Part shown: positions 9,463-18,776 of the stretch, in pieces
Layout: the number at the start of each line of letters is the position of its first letter
Numbering within the stretch: the stretch's first letter is position 1
Assembly (NCBI RefSeq): GCF_947495275.1
Contig: NZ_CANLYL010000002.1
Span: forward strand, 496,001-560,000
Reading direction: 5' to 3'
Length of the DNA: 64,000 bases
DNA from: an uncultured Roseobacter sp.
GTDB lineage: Bacteria; Pseudomonadota; Alphaproteobacteria; Rhodobacterales; Rhodobacteraceae
Position numbers and translations under genes: made by a program
Notes under the pieces: model-generated
The model's input: the letters and a program-made list of their open reading frames with translations, nothing else
Databases searched by the model: none
What the model was told of the DNA's origin: nothing

Positions 9463-11244
9463 TTAGAAGTTTGCTGCCTCCAACGCCATCACAGTATCGG
9501 CACCGGTTTGAATTCGGCTCAGATGCAGGGCTGTAGCGGGCAGTTGACGCGCCATGTAATAGCGGCCTGTGTGCAGTTTACTCTCAAGGAAAGCCACATC
9601 GGAGGCCCCGCTCTCCAGCGCCAGCTTGGCGGCTTTACCCATCCGCGCCCACATCAGACCAAGGCAGACATGGCCAAACATATGCATGAAGTCATGCGAG
9701 CCCGCGAGCGCATTGTTCGGATTTTTCATGCCGTTTTGCATGAAGTACATGCCCGCCGCCTGCAAATCTTTGCTTGCTGCTTTCAGGGGATCGAGGAACT
9801 GGGCGTCGAAATCCGCATCCTGCCCGGCGTTTTCCTTGATGAAACTTTTCACCAGGTCAAAGAATGCCATTACATGTTTGCCGCCGTCCTGAGCGAGCTT
9901 GCGCCCCACCAGATCCAGCGCCTGCACGCCGTTAGCCCCTTCGTAGATCATTGCGATCCGCGCATCGCGGGCAAACTGCGACATGCCCCATTCTTCGATA
10001 TAGCCATGCCCGCCGTAGACCTGCTGCGCCTTGATGGTCATGTCAAAACCCTGATCTGTCAGGAAACCCTTGATCACGGGCGTCAGCAGCGACACAAGAC
10101 CGTCCGCGTCCTCATCCTTACCGCGGTGGGCTGCGTCGATGAGCGTTGAGCCCCAAAGGATGAACGCCCGCGCGCCCTCGGCAAAGCTTTTCTGATCCAT
10201 CAGCGAGCGGCGGATATCCGGGTGCACGATCAGCGGATCGGCCGGCCCATCGGGGTTCTTGGTGCCCGTCACGTCGCGGCCCTGCAAGCGGTCCTTGGCG
10301 TAATCCAGCGCGTTCTGATAGGCGACCTCGGCCTGAGACATGCCCTGCATGCCCACGCCCAGACGCGCCTCGTTCATCATGGTGAACATTGCCCGCATGC
10401 CTTTGTGCTCTTCGCCCAGCAGGAACCCCGCCGCACCGTCGTAATTCATCACGCAGGTGGAATTGCCGTGGATGCCCATTTTCTCTTCGATCTTGCCGAC
10501 AGCAACCGCATTGCGCTCTCCCAGGGAGCCGTCGTCGTTGACCATGAACTTCGGCACGATAAAGAGCGAAACACCCTTGATACCTTCAGGTGCGCCACTG
10601 ATTTTCGCCAGTACCAAGTGAATGATGTTGTCGGACATGTCGTGCTCGCCGGCGGAGATGAAAATCTTCTGCCCGGTGATCTTATAGCTGCCATCATCCT
10701 GCGGTTCGGCTTTGGTGCGCATCAGCCCCAGATCGGTACCACAATGCGGCTCGGTCAGGTTCATCGTGCCGGTCCAATCGCAGGCGACCATTTTGGGCAG
10801 ATATGTGTCTTTCTGAGCTTCCGATCCATGCGCCAGAATGGCCGAAGCAGCCCCGTGGGTCAGGCCCTGATACATCGTGAACGCCATATTCGACGAGGAG
10901 AACATCTCGCCTACGGCGGTGCCGATCACATAGGGCATATTCTGGCCGCCGTATTGTTCGGGCATGTCCAAACCAGGCCACCCACCTTCCTTGACCTGTT
11001 CGAAAGCGGCCTTGAAACCGGTGGGTGTGCGCACCACGCCGTTCTCAAGGGAGCATCCTTCGGTATCGCCGACCACGTTCAGCGGCGCCAAGACCTCAGA
11101 AGTCAACTTGCCGGCTTCCTCCAGAACGGCGGAGGTAAAATCCGCTTCCAATTCGTCGTAGCCCGGGATCGGCTGATCAACGACGTTCAGCACATCGTGC
11201 AAAATGAACTGCATGTCTTTGGTCGGGGCGGTATATCTCGGCAT
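9463..11244 (-). CDS. DmdC-like acyl-CoA dehydrogenase
   Basis: A 593-residue member of the long acyl-CoA dehydrogenase group. It has an extra N-terminal segment beginning [13 protein letters not shown], the dehydrogenase core with [13 protein letters not shown] near residue 165 and [11 protein letters not shown] near residue 200, and a C-terminal extension of about 120 residues. The catalytic region is [13 protein letters not shown]. The same architecture is found in DmdC, the 3-methylmercaptopropionyl-CoA dehydrogenase of DMSP demethylation, and in related paralogues, so the substrate stays open. It follows the MerR gene by 40 bases and probably begins the enzyme part of the operon. Confidence 0.88.
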   Translation of the reverse strand: MPRYTAPTKDMQFILHDVLNVVDQPIPGYDELEADFTSAVLEEAGKLTSEVLAPLNVVGDTEGCSLENGVVRTPTGFKAAFEQVKEGGWPGLDMPEQYGGQNMPYVIGTAVGEMFSSSNMAFTMYQGLTHGAASAILAHGSEAQKDTYLPKMVACDWTGTMNLTEPHCGTDLGLMRTKAEPQDDGSYKITGQKIFISAGEHDMSDNIIHLVLAKISGAPEGIKGVSLFIVPKFMVNDDGSLGERNAVAVGKIEEKMGIHGNSTCVMNYDGAAGFLLGEEHKGMRAMFTMMNEARLGVGMQGMSQAEVAYQNALDYAKDRLQGRDVTGTKNPDGPADPLIVHPDIRRSLMDQKSFAEGARAFILWGSTLIDAAHRGKDEDADGLVSLLTPVIKGFLTDQGFDMTIKAQQVYGGHGYIEEWGMSQFARDARIAMIYEGANGVQALDLVGRKLAQDGGKHVMAFFDLVKSFIKENAGQDADFDAQFLDPLKAASKDLQAAGMYFMQNGMKNPNNALAGSHDFMHMFGHVCLGLMWARMGKAAKLALESGASDVAFLESKLHTGRYYMARQLPATALHLSRIQTGADTVMALEAANF

Positions 11245-11284
11245 CTGGTCTCTCTCCCTAAAGGCGACGGTGCTTGAGGCGGCG

Positions 11285-11686
11285 TTATTCGGCCGCGTCC
11301 TTTTGGTTTTTCATGGAGTCGAGCATGTCGGCTCCCCACTTGAGCTGTTCTTGCAGTTCGTCAATCGCTTCGGTCAGCGCGTCACGCTGGTTTTCCATTT
11401 CAGCAAGACGTTTGAGGCCGACCTCATAAGAAGCCTGAAGCTGTGCTTGTTGCTGATCGCCCATATCGTAAAGATCAAGCAGCTGGCGGAGTTCTTCGAG
11501 GCTGACGCCGAACCGCTTGCCTCGCAATATCAGTTTCAGGCGCGCGCGATCCCGGCGGGTGAAGAGCCGTTTCTGACCCTCGCGGATCGGGAACAAGAGT
11601 TCTTTGGATTCGTAAAAACGCAGGGTGCGAGGTGTGACATCAAAAGTATCGCACATCTCTCGAATGGTCATTAATTCATCGGTCAT
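11285..11686 (-). CDS. MerR-family regulator of the acyl-CoA operon
   Basis: A 133-residue MerR-type regulator. The winged-helix DNA-binding domain is at the N terminus ([18 protein letters not shown]), followed by a long coiled-coil dimerisation helix (about 80-125) rich in Gln, Glu and Leu. There is no Cys-rich effector loop, unlike metal sensors, which fits acyl-CoA-responsive members such as LiuR. It is the first gene of the minus-strand acyl-CoA operon. ATG 11686 is preferred; an in-frame ATG at 11707 exists. A dyad with four ACGT cores lies 69-98 bases upstream and is a good autoregulatory operator candidate. Confidence 0.87.
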   Translation of the reverse strand: MTDELMTIREMCDTFDVTPRTLRFYESKELLFPIREGQKRLFTRRDRARLKLILRGKRFGVSLEELRQLLDLYDMGDQQQAQLQASYEVGLKRLAEMENQRDALTEAIDELQEQLKWGADMLDSMKNQKDAAE

Positions 11687-11754
11687 AGGTTTTACTCTTT
11701 TCAGCATCGGAACGCGGCACAGGTATGAACTGGTCAGGGAGCTACAATAACAGA

Positions 11755-11784
11755 TGACGTTTACGTAACCTGAACGTTACGTCA
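11755..11784. promoter_or_regulatory. ACGT-rich dyad upstream of MerR operon
   Basis: The outer arms TGACGT (11755-11760) and ACGTCA (11779-11784) are perfectly inverted. Inside lie the palindrome TTACGTAA (11761-11768) and AACGTT. It lies upstream of the MerR gene that heads the fatty-acid operon. MerR regulators bind dyads within promoter spacers, so this is the likeliest operator for one or both MerR proteins here. A possible minus-strand promoter is TTCAGG, 19 bases, TATTGT, which overlaps it. Confidence 0.55.
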
Positions 11785-11927
11785 CATTGCAAGCTGCCAT
11801 GACGGAAAGCGCGCAACACCTGAAGACGGAGCGCGATTTGTCGCTCATTCTTGATGGAAAATCCGATATTTAAGGCGGAAAACTCATTTTCGGTATCAAA
11901 GTGAAAAAAGATCGACCGGCCAGGCCG

Positions 11928-12302
11928 TCAGGTTGTACTGATCTCACGGGCCACGGAATCGCGCAAATCCTGCAATTCCTGCATCGCCTCATCCAATTGC
12001 GCGCGCTGCTCTGCGAGCTCTTTCAGCTGCCCATCGGCAAGCTCGACCCAAGCCGCCATTTGCGCAGCAGTGCCTTCTTTTTCATAGATCAGCAGCCACT
12101 GCCTGATGTCTTCCAGTTGAAATCCGAATTTGCGACCGCGCAAGATCAACTTCATCCGCGCGCATTCACGCGCGCCATAAAACCGGGCGCGCCCTTCACG
12201 ATCGGGCTGCAACAGTTCGATGTATTCATAGTACCGCAGGGTTCTCGGAGTGACATCGAATTCCGAACACATTTCTTTGAATGTCAGACGCTCATCTGCC
12301 AT
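11928..12302 (-). CDS. Second MerR-family regulator
   Basis: A 124-residue MerR-type protein with the helix-turn-helix [19 protein letters not shown] and a C-terminal coiled coil. It is clearly paralogous to the MerR product encoded downstream: both have the core [10 protein letters not shown] and KLILRG followed by a Lys/Arg-Phe-Gly segment. ATG 12302 is preceded by GGGAGAG. It is transcribed away from the thioesterase gene that begins at 12436, so it may control that divergent pair as well as the acyl-CoA operon. Confidence 0.85.
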   Translation of the reverse strand: MADERLTFKEMCSEFDVTPRTLRYYEYIELLQPDREGRARFYGARECARMKLILRGRKFGFQLEDIRQWLLIYEKEGTAAQMAAWVELADGQLKELAEQRAQLDEAMQELQDLRDSVAREISTT

Positions 12303-12435
12303 GCTTGGGCTCTCCCTTAAGCTCAGGCTAAGACGCGAAATCCCAGAGCGCAACCGTCGCTCTTGCTCTTGTGACTGCCTTGCGTTGATAAAGGGGTTCA
12401 GGTTCATCGCCTTTCGTCGTTCAGAGCAGGTTATC

Positions 12436-12858
12436 ATGAAAAATAAAGTCGATATCGCGCGCCAATTCATCGAAGCGATTCCCCACAGCAAAGCGCTGGG
12501 CATGCAATTGACCGATATGGGAGAAGGTGTGGCCACAATAGAGATGCCCTATGATGGCAAACTGGTGGGAGACCCGGATACCGGCGTGATCCATGGTGGT
12601 GCTGTATCTGCGCTGATGGATACCTGCTGTGGCGCTGCGGTCATGAGCCACCCCGCAAATCCTGGCGGCACAGCGACCATTGATCTGCGTATTGACTACA
12701 TGCGCGCGGCAACGCCCGGGCAGGCGATCCGGGCGCAGGCCATCTGCTATCACGTGACGCGTACGGTGGCATTTGTGCGCGCAACGGCAACGGATGACGA
12801 TACGGATAACCCCGTGGCCGCTGCAACCGGGGCGTTTACGGTGGAGGGCACGCGATGA
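12436..12858 (+). CDS. PaaI-like hot-dog thioesterase
   Basis: A 140-residue single hot-dog domain acyl-CoA thioesterase of the PaaI/4HBT group. The helix-cap motif VIHGGAVSALMDTCCG carries the usual catalytic Gly/Asp region, and the later strands TIDLRIDYMRAA and TGAFTVEG complete the fold. The start is ATG 12436 behind AGAGCAGG. The stop overlaps the next thioesterase start as ATGA. It is divergent from a MerR gene. Hydrolysis of short or aromatic acyl-CoA to free CoA during catabolism is the likely role. Confidence 0.88.
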   Translation: MKNKVDIARQFIEAIPHSKALGMQLTDMGEGVATIEMPYDGKLVGDPDTGVIHGGAVSALMDTCCGAAVMSHPANPGGTATIDLRIDYMRAATPGQAIRAQAICYHVTRTVAFVRATATDDDTDNPVAAATGAFTVEGTR

Positions 12859-13370
12859 AAGCGCCCCGCAGACCCCCCGAGCCCGTGCAGATCGTCAAGC
12901 AGCGCCGGGATGCCACCTTGCGTGCGCTGGTCGAACGGGTGCCCTACATACAGTACCTCGGCATGCAGTTTGAACGCAAAGGCGACGAACTGACCGGCGT
13001 TTTGCCTTTCGATCAGAAACTGATCGGAAACCCGATGCTGCCCGCCATTCACGGGGGTGTGACGGCAGCCTTTCTGGAAGTGACGGCCATCATCACTTTG
13101 AGCTGGTTCTTTCTTTGGGAAGATGTCGAATCCGGTGCGATCGATACGGCGGCGCTCGAAGCTGGCGGTTTGCCGCGATTGCCCAAAACAATCGACTTCT
13201 CAACGGATTATCTGCGCTCCGGCCTGCCGCGCGACGCCTATGCGCGCGCGCGCATCAACCGGTCGGGAAGACGCTATGCTTCTGTGCATGTCGAGGCCTG
13301 GCAGGACAATCGTAACAGGCTCTTTGCCCAGGCCACGGGTCATTTTCTGATGCCGTCGCAGCGTGACTGA
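12855..13370 (+). CDS. Second hot-dog thioesterase
   Basis: A 171-residue hot-dog protein paired with the preceding one. The motif AIHGGVTAAFLEVTAII matches the helix of PaaI-like thioesterases, and TIDFSTDYLRSG corresponds to the next strand. An insertion of about 25 residues between these (SWFFLWEDVESG and following) distinguishes it from its neighbour. Two adjacent, translationally coupled hot-dog subunits raise the possibility of a hetero-oligomer. Its stop overlaps the GTG start of the MATE gene by eight bases. Confidence 0.85.
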   Translation: MKAPRRPPEPVQIVKQRRDATLRALVERVPYIQYLGMQFERKGDELTGVLPFDQKLIGNPMLPAIHGGVTAAFLEVTAIITLSWFFLWEDVESGAIDTAALEAGGLPRLPKTIDFSTDYLRSGLPRDAYARARINRSGRRYASVHVEAWQDNRNRLFAQATGHFLMPSQRD

Positions 13371-14697
13371 AACCGTTACCGGTGCGCCAGCTGCGGTCAC
13401 GCACCGGCGCGTTCTGAAGGTCGCGCTGCCAATCGTTCTGTCGAATGCCACTGTCCCCATACTTGGTGCAGTCGATGTGGGTGTGGTCGGGCAAATGGGC
13501 GAGGCTGCCCCTATTGGCGCGGTTGCTCTTGGTGCGATCATCCTGTCCACCGCCTACTGGATTTTCGGGTTCCTGCGGATGGGGACTGTCGGTCTGGTCG
13601 GGCAGGCCGAAGGGGCAGGAGACAAGGCAGAAGTGTCAGCCTGGCTGACACGCGCGTTGCTGGTTGCCATGGCGGGCGGCTTGGGTCTGATTGCCTTGCA
13701 GCCTTTAGTCTTCTGGGCGGCCTTGCAACTGGCACCGGCCAGCGAGGAGGTTGAAAGTCTCGCGCGCGCCTACCTGAGCATTCGCATCTGGACAGCACCC
13801 GCTGCCATCGCCGTTTACGCACTGACCGGATGGCTGGTCGCGATGGAGCGCACGTCAGGCGTCTTCTGGGTGCAGCTGGTCATGAACGGCGTCAATATCG
13901 CGCTTGATCTGCTGTTTGTGCTGGTCTTCGACTGGGGCGTGAACGGCGTCGCCGTCGCGACAGCGATTGCGGAGGTTACCGGTGCAGGCCTGGCTTTGTG
14001 GTTCTGTCGCGCAGCCTTTCAACGACCTGATTGGCGCGACTGGTCCCGCATCTTTGACCGCGCCAAGCTGATCCGCATGGCTTTGCTCAACACCGACATC
14101 CTGTTGCGCTCCGCAATGCTGATGATCATTTTTTCCTCGTTTGTCTTTATCGGCGCCAAGTTCGGTGACGTGACGCTCGCGGCCAACGAGGTGTTGGTGC
14201 AGTTCATGTACATCACGGCCTATGCGATGGATGGTTTCGCCTTCGCCGCCGAGACCCTGATCGCGCGGGCCTTCGGTCGCGGTGACCGTGCGAACGTCCG
14301 GCGCAGTGCGCTGCTGACAACCGTCTGGGGCGGACTTGTCTGCGTTACCATGGCAGCTGCATTCGCATTTGCGGGTAGCTGGATCATTGATGTGATGGCC
14401 AAAGATGCTGATGTGCAGCAAACCGCCCGGATTTTTCTGCCCTATATGGTTATCGCGCCGCTGGTCGGCTGCATTGCCTGGATGATGGATGGGATCTACA
14501 TCGGCGCGATGCGCAGCCGCGACATGCGCAATATGATGGCGTTGAGCTTTGCGATCTACTGGGCAGCCATTTTCATTTTGCTGCCCTTGCTTGGTAACCA
14601 CGGATTATGGATCGCGCTGCTGATATCTTTTGCCGCGCGTGGCGTGACGCTGGGGCTGCGATATCCGGCACTGGAGGCGTCCGCCGAAAAACGCTGA
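13363..14697 (+). CDS. MATE-family efflux transporter
   Basis: A 444-residue inner-membrane protein with about 12 hydrophobic segments in two similar halves, typical of MATE cation/drug antiporters of the DinF-like branch. Recognisable parts are LPIVLSNATVPILGAVD in the first helix, GLVGQAEGAG after helix two and AMDGFAFAAETLIARAFGRG at the start of the second half. It starts with GTG inside the end of the thioesterase gene, so it is probably cotranslated. It converges on pyrD with only two bases between stop codons and no terminator. Confidence 0.9.
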   Translation: MTETVTGAPAAVTHRRVLKVALPIVLSNATVPILGAVDVGVVGQMGEAAPIGAVALGAIILSTAYWIFGFLRMGTVGLVGQAEGAGDKAEVSAWLTRALLVAMAGGLGLIALQPLVFWAALQLAPASEEVESLARAYLSIRIWTAPAAIAVYALTGWLVAMERTSGVFWVQLVMNGVNIALDLLFVLVFDWGVNGVAVATAIAEVTGAGLALWFCRAAFQRPDWRDWSRIFDRAKLIRMALLNTDILLRSAMLMIIFSSFVFIGAKFGDVTLAANEVLVQFMYITAYAMDGFAFAAETLIARAFGRGDRANVRRSALLTTVWGGLVCVTMAAAFAFAGSWIIDVMAKDADVQQTARIFLPYMVIAPLVGCIAWMMDGIYIGAMRSRDMRNMMALSFAIYWAAIFILLPLLGNHGLWIALLISFAARGVTLGLRYPALEASAEKR

Positions 14698-14699
14698 TG

Positions 14700-15743
14700 C
14701 TAAAGCCAATCGTCGCGGCGGCTACCGATCGCTTCGCTGACATTTGAAAAACCATCGCGGGCCAGCAATTGGTCAAGCCCCGAGGCGATGTCCCCGACCA
14801 GCGACAGCCCACTGTAAACGAGCGCGGTGTAAAGCTGCACCGCCGTAGCGCCGGCACAGATTTTTGCATAGGCCTGCTCTGCCGATCCGATGCCGCCGAC
14901 CCCGATCAATGGGATGTCGGTCCGGGTGGAAAGCTGCGCCAAAACCCTGGTGGCACGTTCAAAAAGCGGCTGGCCAGACAAGCCACCCGCTTCGCTTGCT
15001 TGCGCACTGCGCAGCCCGTCACGTGACAGCGTCGTGTTGGTCGCGATGATGGCATCTACGCGTGCTTCCTGCGCCACGGCAGCAATATCGGCGATTTCAC
15101 CATCGGTCAGATCGGGGGCGATCTTCAGGAATACAGGGGTTCGGCCGCGCACCTGCATGACGCCATCCAGCAATGCCGCCAGTGCCTCGGGTCCCTGCAG
15201 ATCGCGCAATTTCTCCGTATTGGGCGAAGAGACGTTCACCGTGGCGAAATCCACGTCACGACCAAGATGCGCCATGACCTTTGCAAAATCAGCAGCGCGG
15301 TCCTCGCTGGTCTTGTTGGCCCCAAGATTGATGCCAACGGGCAGATTGACCGATGCCTCTTTCAGCCGAGTGCCGATGGTGGTCATTCCGTCGTTGTTGA
15401 ACCCAAAGCGATTGATGGCAGCGGCATCCTGCGTCAGGCGGAACAGGCGCGGCTTGGGATTGCCGGGTTGTGGTTGCGGTGTTGCCGCCCCCACTTCCAG
15501 AAAGCCGAAACCGGCACGTCCTAAAGGCGCAATAGCCTGAGCGTTTTTATCGAAACCTGCTGCGAGCCCGACCGGGTTTGCCAGCGAAAGACCCGCCAGA
15601 GTGACTTGGAGCCGATCAGAGGTGATCGGCCCTTGTGTTGGCCCCAAACCGCTTTGCAGCGCCTTGATGGCCAGCATATGTGCCGCTTCAGGGTCGATCT
15701 GGCGCAATGCGCGCAGCCCGACCTGTTCGAGAACGCGTTTCAT
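14700..15743 (-). CDS. pyrD: Dihydroorotate dehydrogenase (quinone), class 2
   Basis: FMN enzyme of pyrimidine synthesis that oxidises dihydroorotate to orotate with membrane quinone. It has 347 residues. The N-terminal amphipathic helix (residues 1-40) and the segments [32 protein letters not shown] and [11 protein letters not shown] are visible, followed by [15 protein letters not shown] with the class 2 catalytic Ser region and the phosphate site [16 protein letters not shown] 15743 is chosen as it begins the typical helix. The gene follows the DUF952 gene by 13 bases and is probably cotranscribed with it. Confidence 0.95.
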   Translation of the reverse strand: MKRVLEQVGLRALRQIDPEAAHMLAIKALQSGLGPTQGPITSDRLQVTLAGLSLANPVGLAAGFDKNAQAIAPLGRAGFGFLEVGAATPQPQPGNPKPRLFRLTQDAAAINRFGFNNDGMTTIGTRLKEASVNLPVGINLGANKTSEDRAADFAKVMAHLGRDVDFATVNVSSPNTEKLRDLQGPEALAALLDGVMQVRGRTPVFLKIAPDLTDGEIADIAAVAQEARVDAIIATNTTLSRDGLRSAQASEAGGLSGQPLFERATRVLAQLSTRTDIPLIGVGGIGSAEQAYAKICAGATAVQLYTALVYSGLSLVGDIASGLDQLLARDGFSNVSEAIGSRRDDWL

Positions 15744-15756
15744 GGCGCGCCGGAAA

Positions 15757-16107
15757 TCATGCGCTGGTCTCTTCCAGACCCGCCGGGAACAGGTGCAGAC
15801 CATCTTTCAGCGGCAAAGGCTGTGCCCAAACCACATCATCCAGCCTCAGAACGCGGTAGAGATGCGGGAACAGTTGGTCGCCGCGCGAAACTTCCCATTT
15901 CAGGTCGTCGCCGAGGCGATCTGTTTCCACCGCAAGCAGCATCAAACCGTCTTGGCCGGCAAAGTGCTTTGCCGCGGTTTCTGCGGCTTGCGAGGATGTC
16001 GAGAAGTGCACATAGCCGTCACTGACATCAATTGGCGCGCCTGTGGTTTCACCCTTTGCGCGCAGTTCTGCCCATTCATCGGCACGGAATATTTTGTAGA
16101 TCATCAT
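15757..16107 (-). CDS. DUF952 family protein
   Basis: A 116-residue small cytosolic protein of the DUF952 family, which is related in fold to ADP-ribosyltransferase-like/KptA-like proteins. The characteristic pieces are [10 protein letters not shown] at the N terminus, [16 protein letters not shown] near residue 30 and [13 protein letters not shown] near residue 80. Length is normal for the family. It lies directly upstream of pyrD in the same direction, an arrangement I recall from other alphaproteobacteria. No reaction is established. Confidence 0.85.
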   Translation of the reverse strand: MMIYKIFRADEWAELRAKGETTGAPIDVSDGYVHFSTSSQAAETAAKHFAGQDGLMLLAVETDRLGDDLKWEVSRGDQLFPHLYRVLRLDDVVWAQPLPLKDGLHLFPAGLEETSA

Positions 16108-16271
16108 GGTCTGCCTGATGCCCTGCGACTGTTACAGCGTCAAGGCCCTCTGCAGCTGGAAGGGGTCGCCATCATGACGCAGGGTAACGCCCGCCCGTTT
16201 CACCACAGAGCCTTTGACACGCGCTCTCCCATTGGCCACGATGTTGGCATGTTCCAATCGAGGGGAAAACC

Positions 16272-17828
16272 ATGAAACGATTCCTGACAGCAACCGCCGC
16301 CCTTGCCCTGACAAGCGGCATGGCGTCTGCTGAATACAATCTGACAATTCTGCACACCAATGACTTTCACGCACGTTTTGAGCCGATCAGCAAATATGAC
16401 AGCGGCTGCTCTGCGGAAGATGATGGCGAGGGCAAGTGTTTTGGCGGATCGGCCCGGCTGGTCACGGCTATTGCAGAGGCGCGCGCCAGGTCCAACAATT
16501 CGATCCTCGTGGACGGCGGCGATCAGTTTCAGGGCACGCTCTTTTACACCTATTACAAGGGCGCGCTGGCTGCTGAGATGATGAACAAGCTCGGCTATGA
16601 TGGCATGACCGTCGGCAACCACGAATTTGACGACGGGCCGGAAGTGTTGCGCGGGTTCATGGATGCGGTGAATTTTCCGGTTCTGATGTCGAATGCGGAT
16701 GTTTCCAATGAACCGCTGCTTGCTGACAAACTGGCCAAATCGACGGTGATCGAACGCGGTGGCGAGAAAATCGGGCTGATCGGCCTGACGCCTGAGGACA
16801 CCGACGAACTGGCCTCTCCGGGCGATAACATCACCTTTTCCGATCCAGTTGCGGCGGTTCAGGGGGAAGTGGACAGGCTGAGCGCTGAAGGTGTCAACAA
16901 AATCATCGTGCTGAGCCATTCCGGCTACCGTACGGACCAGCGCGTTGCCGCAGAGACCACAGGCGTTGACGTCATTGTCGGCGGTCACTCCAATTCGCTG
17001 TTGTCCAATTCCAGCGATCGCGCCGAAGGACCCTATCCGACGATGGTCGGTGATACGGCCATTGTGCAGGCCTATGCTTACGGTAAATTTCTGGGCGAAT
17101 TGAACGTCACATTCGATGACGCGGGCAATATCACCGAAGCCAAGGGGGAACCCATCCTGATCGACGGAAACGTCGCCAAGGACGCGGATACCGCCGCGCG
17201 GATCGCTGAAGCTGCGGCACCGCTCGACAAGATCCGCAACAAGGTAGTGGCTGAAACTGCTGCCGAGATTGTCGGTGTGCGTGAAGATTGCCGGGCCAAG
17301 GAATGTGCCATGGGCAACCTGATCGCGGACGCCATGCTGGCGCGTGTGAAAGATCAGGGTGTTGAGATCGCGATCCAGAACGGTGGTGGCATCCGTGCCA
17401 GTATCGACGCAGGTGAAGTTACCATGGGCGAAGTCCTGACGGTCCTGCCTTTCCAGAATACCCTGAGCACCTTCCAGGTCACTGGAGAGACAATTCTGGC
17501 CGCCTTGGAAAATGGCGTGAGCGAACATGAGGAAGGGGCAGGGCGTTTCCCGCAGGTTGCGGGCATGAGCTACGCGTTTGACGTCTCCAAACCCGCCGGC
17601 AGCCGGATCAGCGACGTCATGGTCGGTGGTGCACCCATTGACCTTGCGAAGGTCTATTCGGTTGTGTCCAACAACTATGTGCGTAACGGCGGAGATGGCT
17701 ACGACATGTTCAAAGCCGCGCAAAACGCCTATGATTTTGGGCCCGATCTGGCTGATGTGACGGCTGAATTCCTCGCGGCAAACGGCCCCTATTCGCCCTA
17801 CACAGACGGGCGCATCACAGCCAAGTAG
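16272..17828 (+). CDS. Periplasmic 5'-nucleotidase / metallophosphatase (UshA-like)
   Basis: A 518-residue secreted enzyme. An N-terminal signal peptide (KRFLTATAALALTSGMASA) is followed by the metallophosphatase domain with metal motifs LHTNDFHARF (about 28-37), DGGDQFQGT, VGNHEFDDG and GGHSN. A C-terminal 5'-nucleotidase domain starts near residue 320 and includes NGGGIRASIDAG and the substrate-stacking region NYVRNGGDGYDMF. It would strip phosphate from external nucleotides or sugar phosphates. It is divergent from the DUF952/pyrD pair and ends in a strong terminator. No Pho box was recognised. Confidence 0.93.
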   Translation: MKRFLTATAALALTSGMASAEYNLTILHTNDFHARFEPISKYDSGCSAEDDGEGKCFGGSARLVTAIAEARARSNNSILVDGGDQFQGTLFYTYYKGALAAEMMNKLGYDGMTVGNHEFDDGPEVLRGFMDAVNFPVLMSNADVSNEPLLADKLAKSTVIERGGEKIGLIGLTPEDTDELASPGDNITFSDPVAAVQGEVDRLSAEGVNKIIVLSHSGYRTDQRVAAETTGVDVIVGGHSNSLLSNSSDRAEGPYPTMVGDTAIVQAYAYGKFLGELNVTFDDAGNITEAKGEPILIDGNVAKDADTAARIAEAAAPLDKIRNKVVAETAAEIVGVREDCRAKECAMGNLIADAMLARVKDQGVEIAIQNGGGIRASIDAGEVTMGEVLTVLPFQNTLSTFQVTGETILAALENGVSEHEEGAGRFPQVAGMSYAFDVSKPAGSRISDVMVGGAPIDLAKVYSVVSNNYVRNGGDGYDMFKAAQNAYDFGPDLADVTAEFLAANGPYSPYTDGRITAK

Positions 17829-17848
17829 ACGCGCCGTAAAATCATGCC

Positions 17849-17884
17849 AACACGCCCGGACCAAGTTTCGGGCGTGTTTTTTTT
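17849..17884 (+). terminator. Rho-independent terminator of the 5'-nucleotidase gene
   Basis: A perfect ten-pair stem, AACACGCCCG (17849-17858) with CGGGCGTGTT (17869-17878), a ten-base loop, and a run of eight T at 17877-17884. It begins 20 bases after the stop codon. Confidence 0.93.
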
Positions 17885-18233
17885 GTGCATTGTGATTGCT
17901 GGAAACCTGGGTCGCGTCAGTTGTCCTGCCGAAGTGTGCAGACGTATGGCAGCTGTACTTCCAGACGATGCGTTGGCACTGAGGTGCCAACTCACCCCGA
18001 CAATTGAGTTTCCCAAAGGTCCAGATTCAGTGTTTGCTCGATGATGTGGGAACGCACAGTGCTTGGGGGCGCCACAACCCGCGGTCTGCTCCGCGCTTGG
18101 CGTATTCCAGCGTACGTCCCGTCTGCACGCGTTGACAGCGCTGTGATCTCAAAACGGGTCGCAGGCCAGAACTCCAAGGATCACAGTTTGTCGACCCAAA
18201 CAGCGCCAGTGTTTCGCTCGACGGTCGCGTGCC
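17885..18233. other. 349-base gap without a convincing gene
   Basis: Only short overlapping reading frames of up to about 70 codons exist here, none with a ribosome site or recognisable motif. The one clear structure is a perfect eight-pair hairpin with a TGAG loop, GTTGGCAC at 17972-17979 and GTGCCAAC at 17984-17991, without a following T run. It could be a transcript end, part of a small RNA, or relic sequence. Confidence 0.5.
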
Positions 18234-18578
18234 TCAGTTGATCAAAGGCGCGCGTGTCAGGTCAAGGCGGCCTTCGATGAGGCGATCTGACCAGCCGTGA
18301 AACCGGCCCGCCATCTCAGGCTGAAAATGAACGGTCGCTTCGGCGCGGGCAGCAATTGTGTCGGTGGTCCACAAGCCTTCTGAGCCGCTGACCGCATGAG
18401 CCTGACCGCTTTCATTGATGAAGCGAACCGTATCTCCGATTTGAACGTCAATATGTTCCGGGAAATAGGCAGAGGCCAAAATGATAACGATATGCTCTTC
18501 TGAAAGCGCCGTGTCGGCCGTGAATGAGACCGATCCAAAAAACAAGACAGATACTAGATACGCAGGTTTACACAACAA
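18234..18578 (-). CDS. Cupredoxin-like exported protein lacking most copper ligands
   Basis: About 114 residues. A hydrophobic leader (YLVSVLFFGSVSFTA) is followed by one cupredoxin-like beta sandwich: HIVIILASAYFPEHIDVQIG, then DTVRFINESGQAHAVSG with the first His ligand. The C-terminal loop that normally reads Cys-x2-His-x2-Met is FHGWSDRLIEG, so Cys, His and Met appear replaced by Gly, Asp and Ile. Blue-copper binding is therefore doubtful. No good ATG exists; TTG 18578 has AAGGA at a fitting distance, and TTG 18608 is an alternative. The gene is monocistronic, with no partner. Confidence 0.6.
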   Translation of the reverse strand: MLCKPAYLVSVLFFGSVSFTADTALSEEHIVIILASAYFPEHIDVQIGDTVRFINESGQAHAVSGSEGLWTTDTIAARAEATVHFQPEMAGRFHGWSDRLIEGRLDLTRAPLIN

Positions 18579-18776
18579 AACAAAATTCCTTAGATCGGTC
18601 CCACCCAATCAGCAGATAACCCTGCCCTAAAATCGAACTAAGACTGAAATGTGCCGGAACCATGGCGGAAATATGGCAACATGCACTCGCACAGAGTGTT
18701 TCCCAAGTCTCTACAATGCATTGAAAAAAAACAGTTTTCTAGCATTTGGGGAAGTTCGCGCATGAGGTGTGCGAGT

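Noticed and set aside
16200-17990. A 596-codon frame on the minus strand opposite the 5'-nucleotidase gene
   Set aside because: It mirrors the codon pattern of the real gene, has no motif and no ribosome site.
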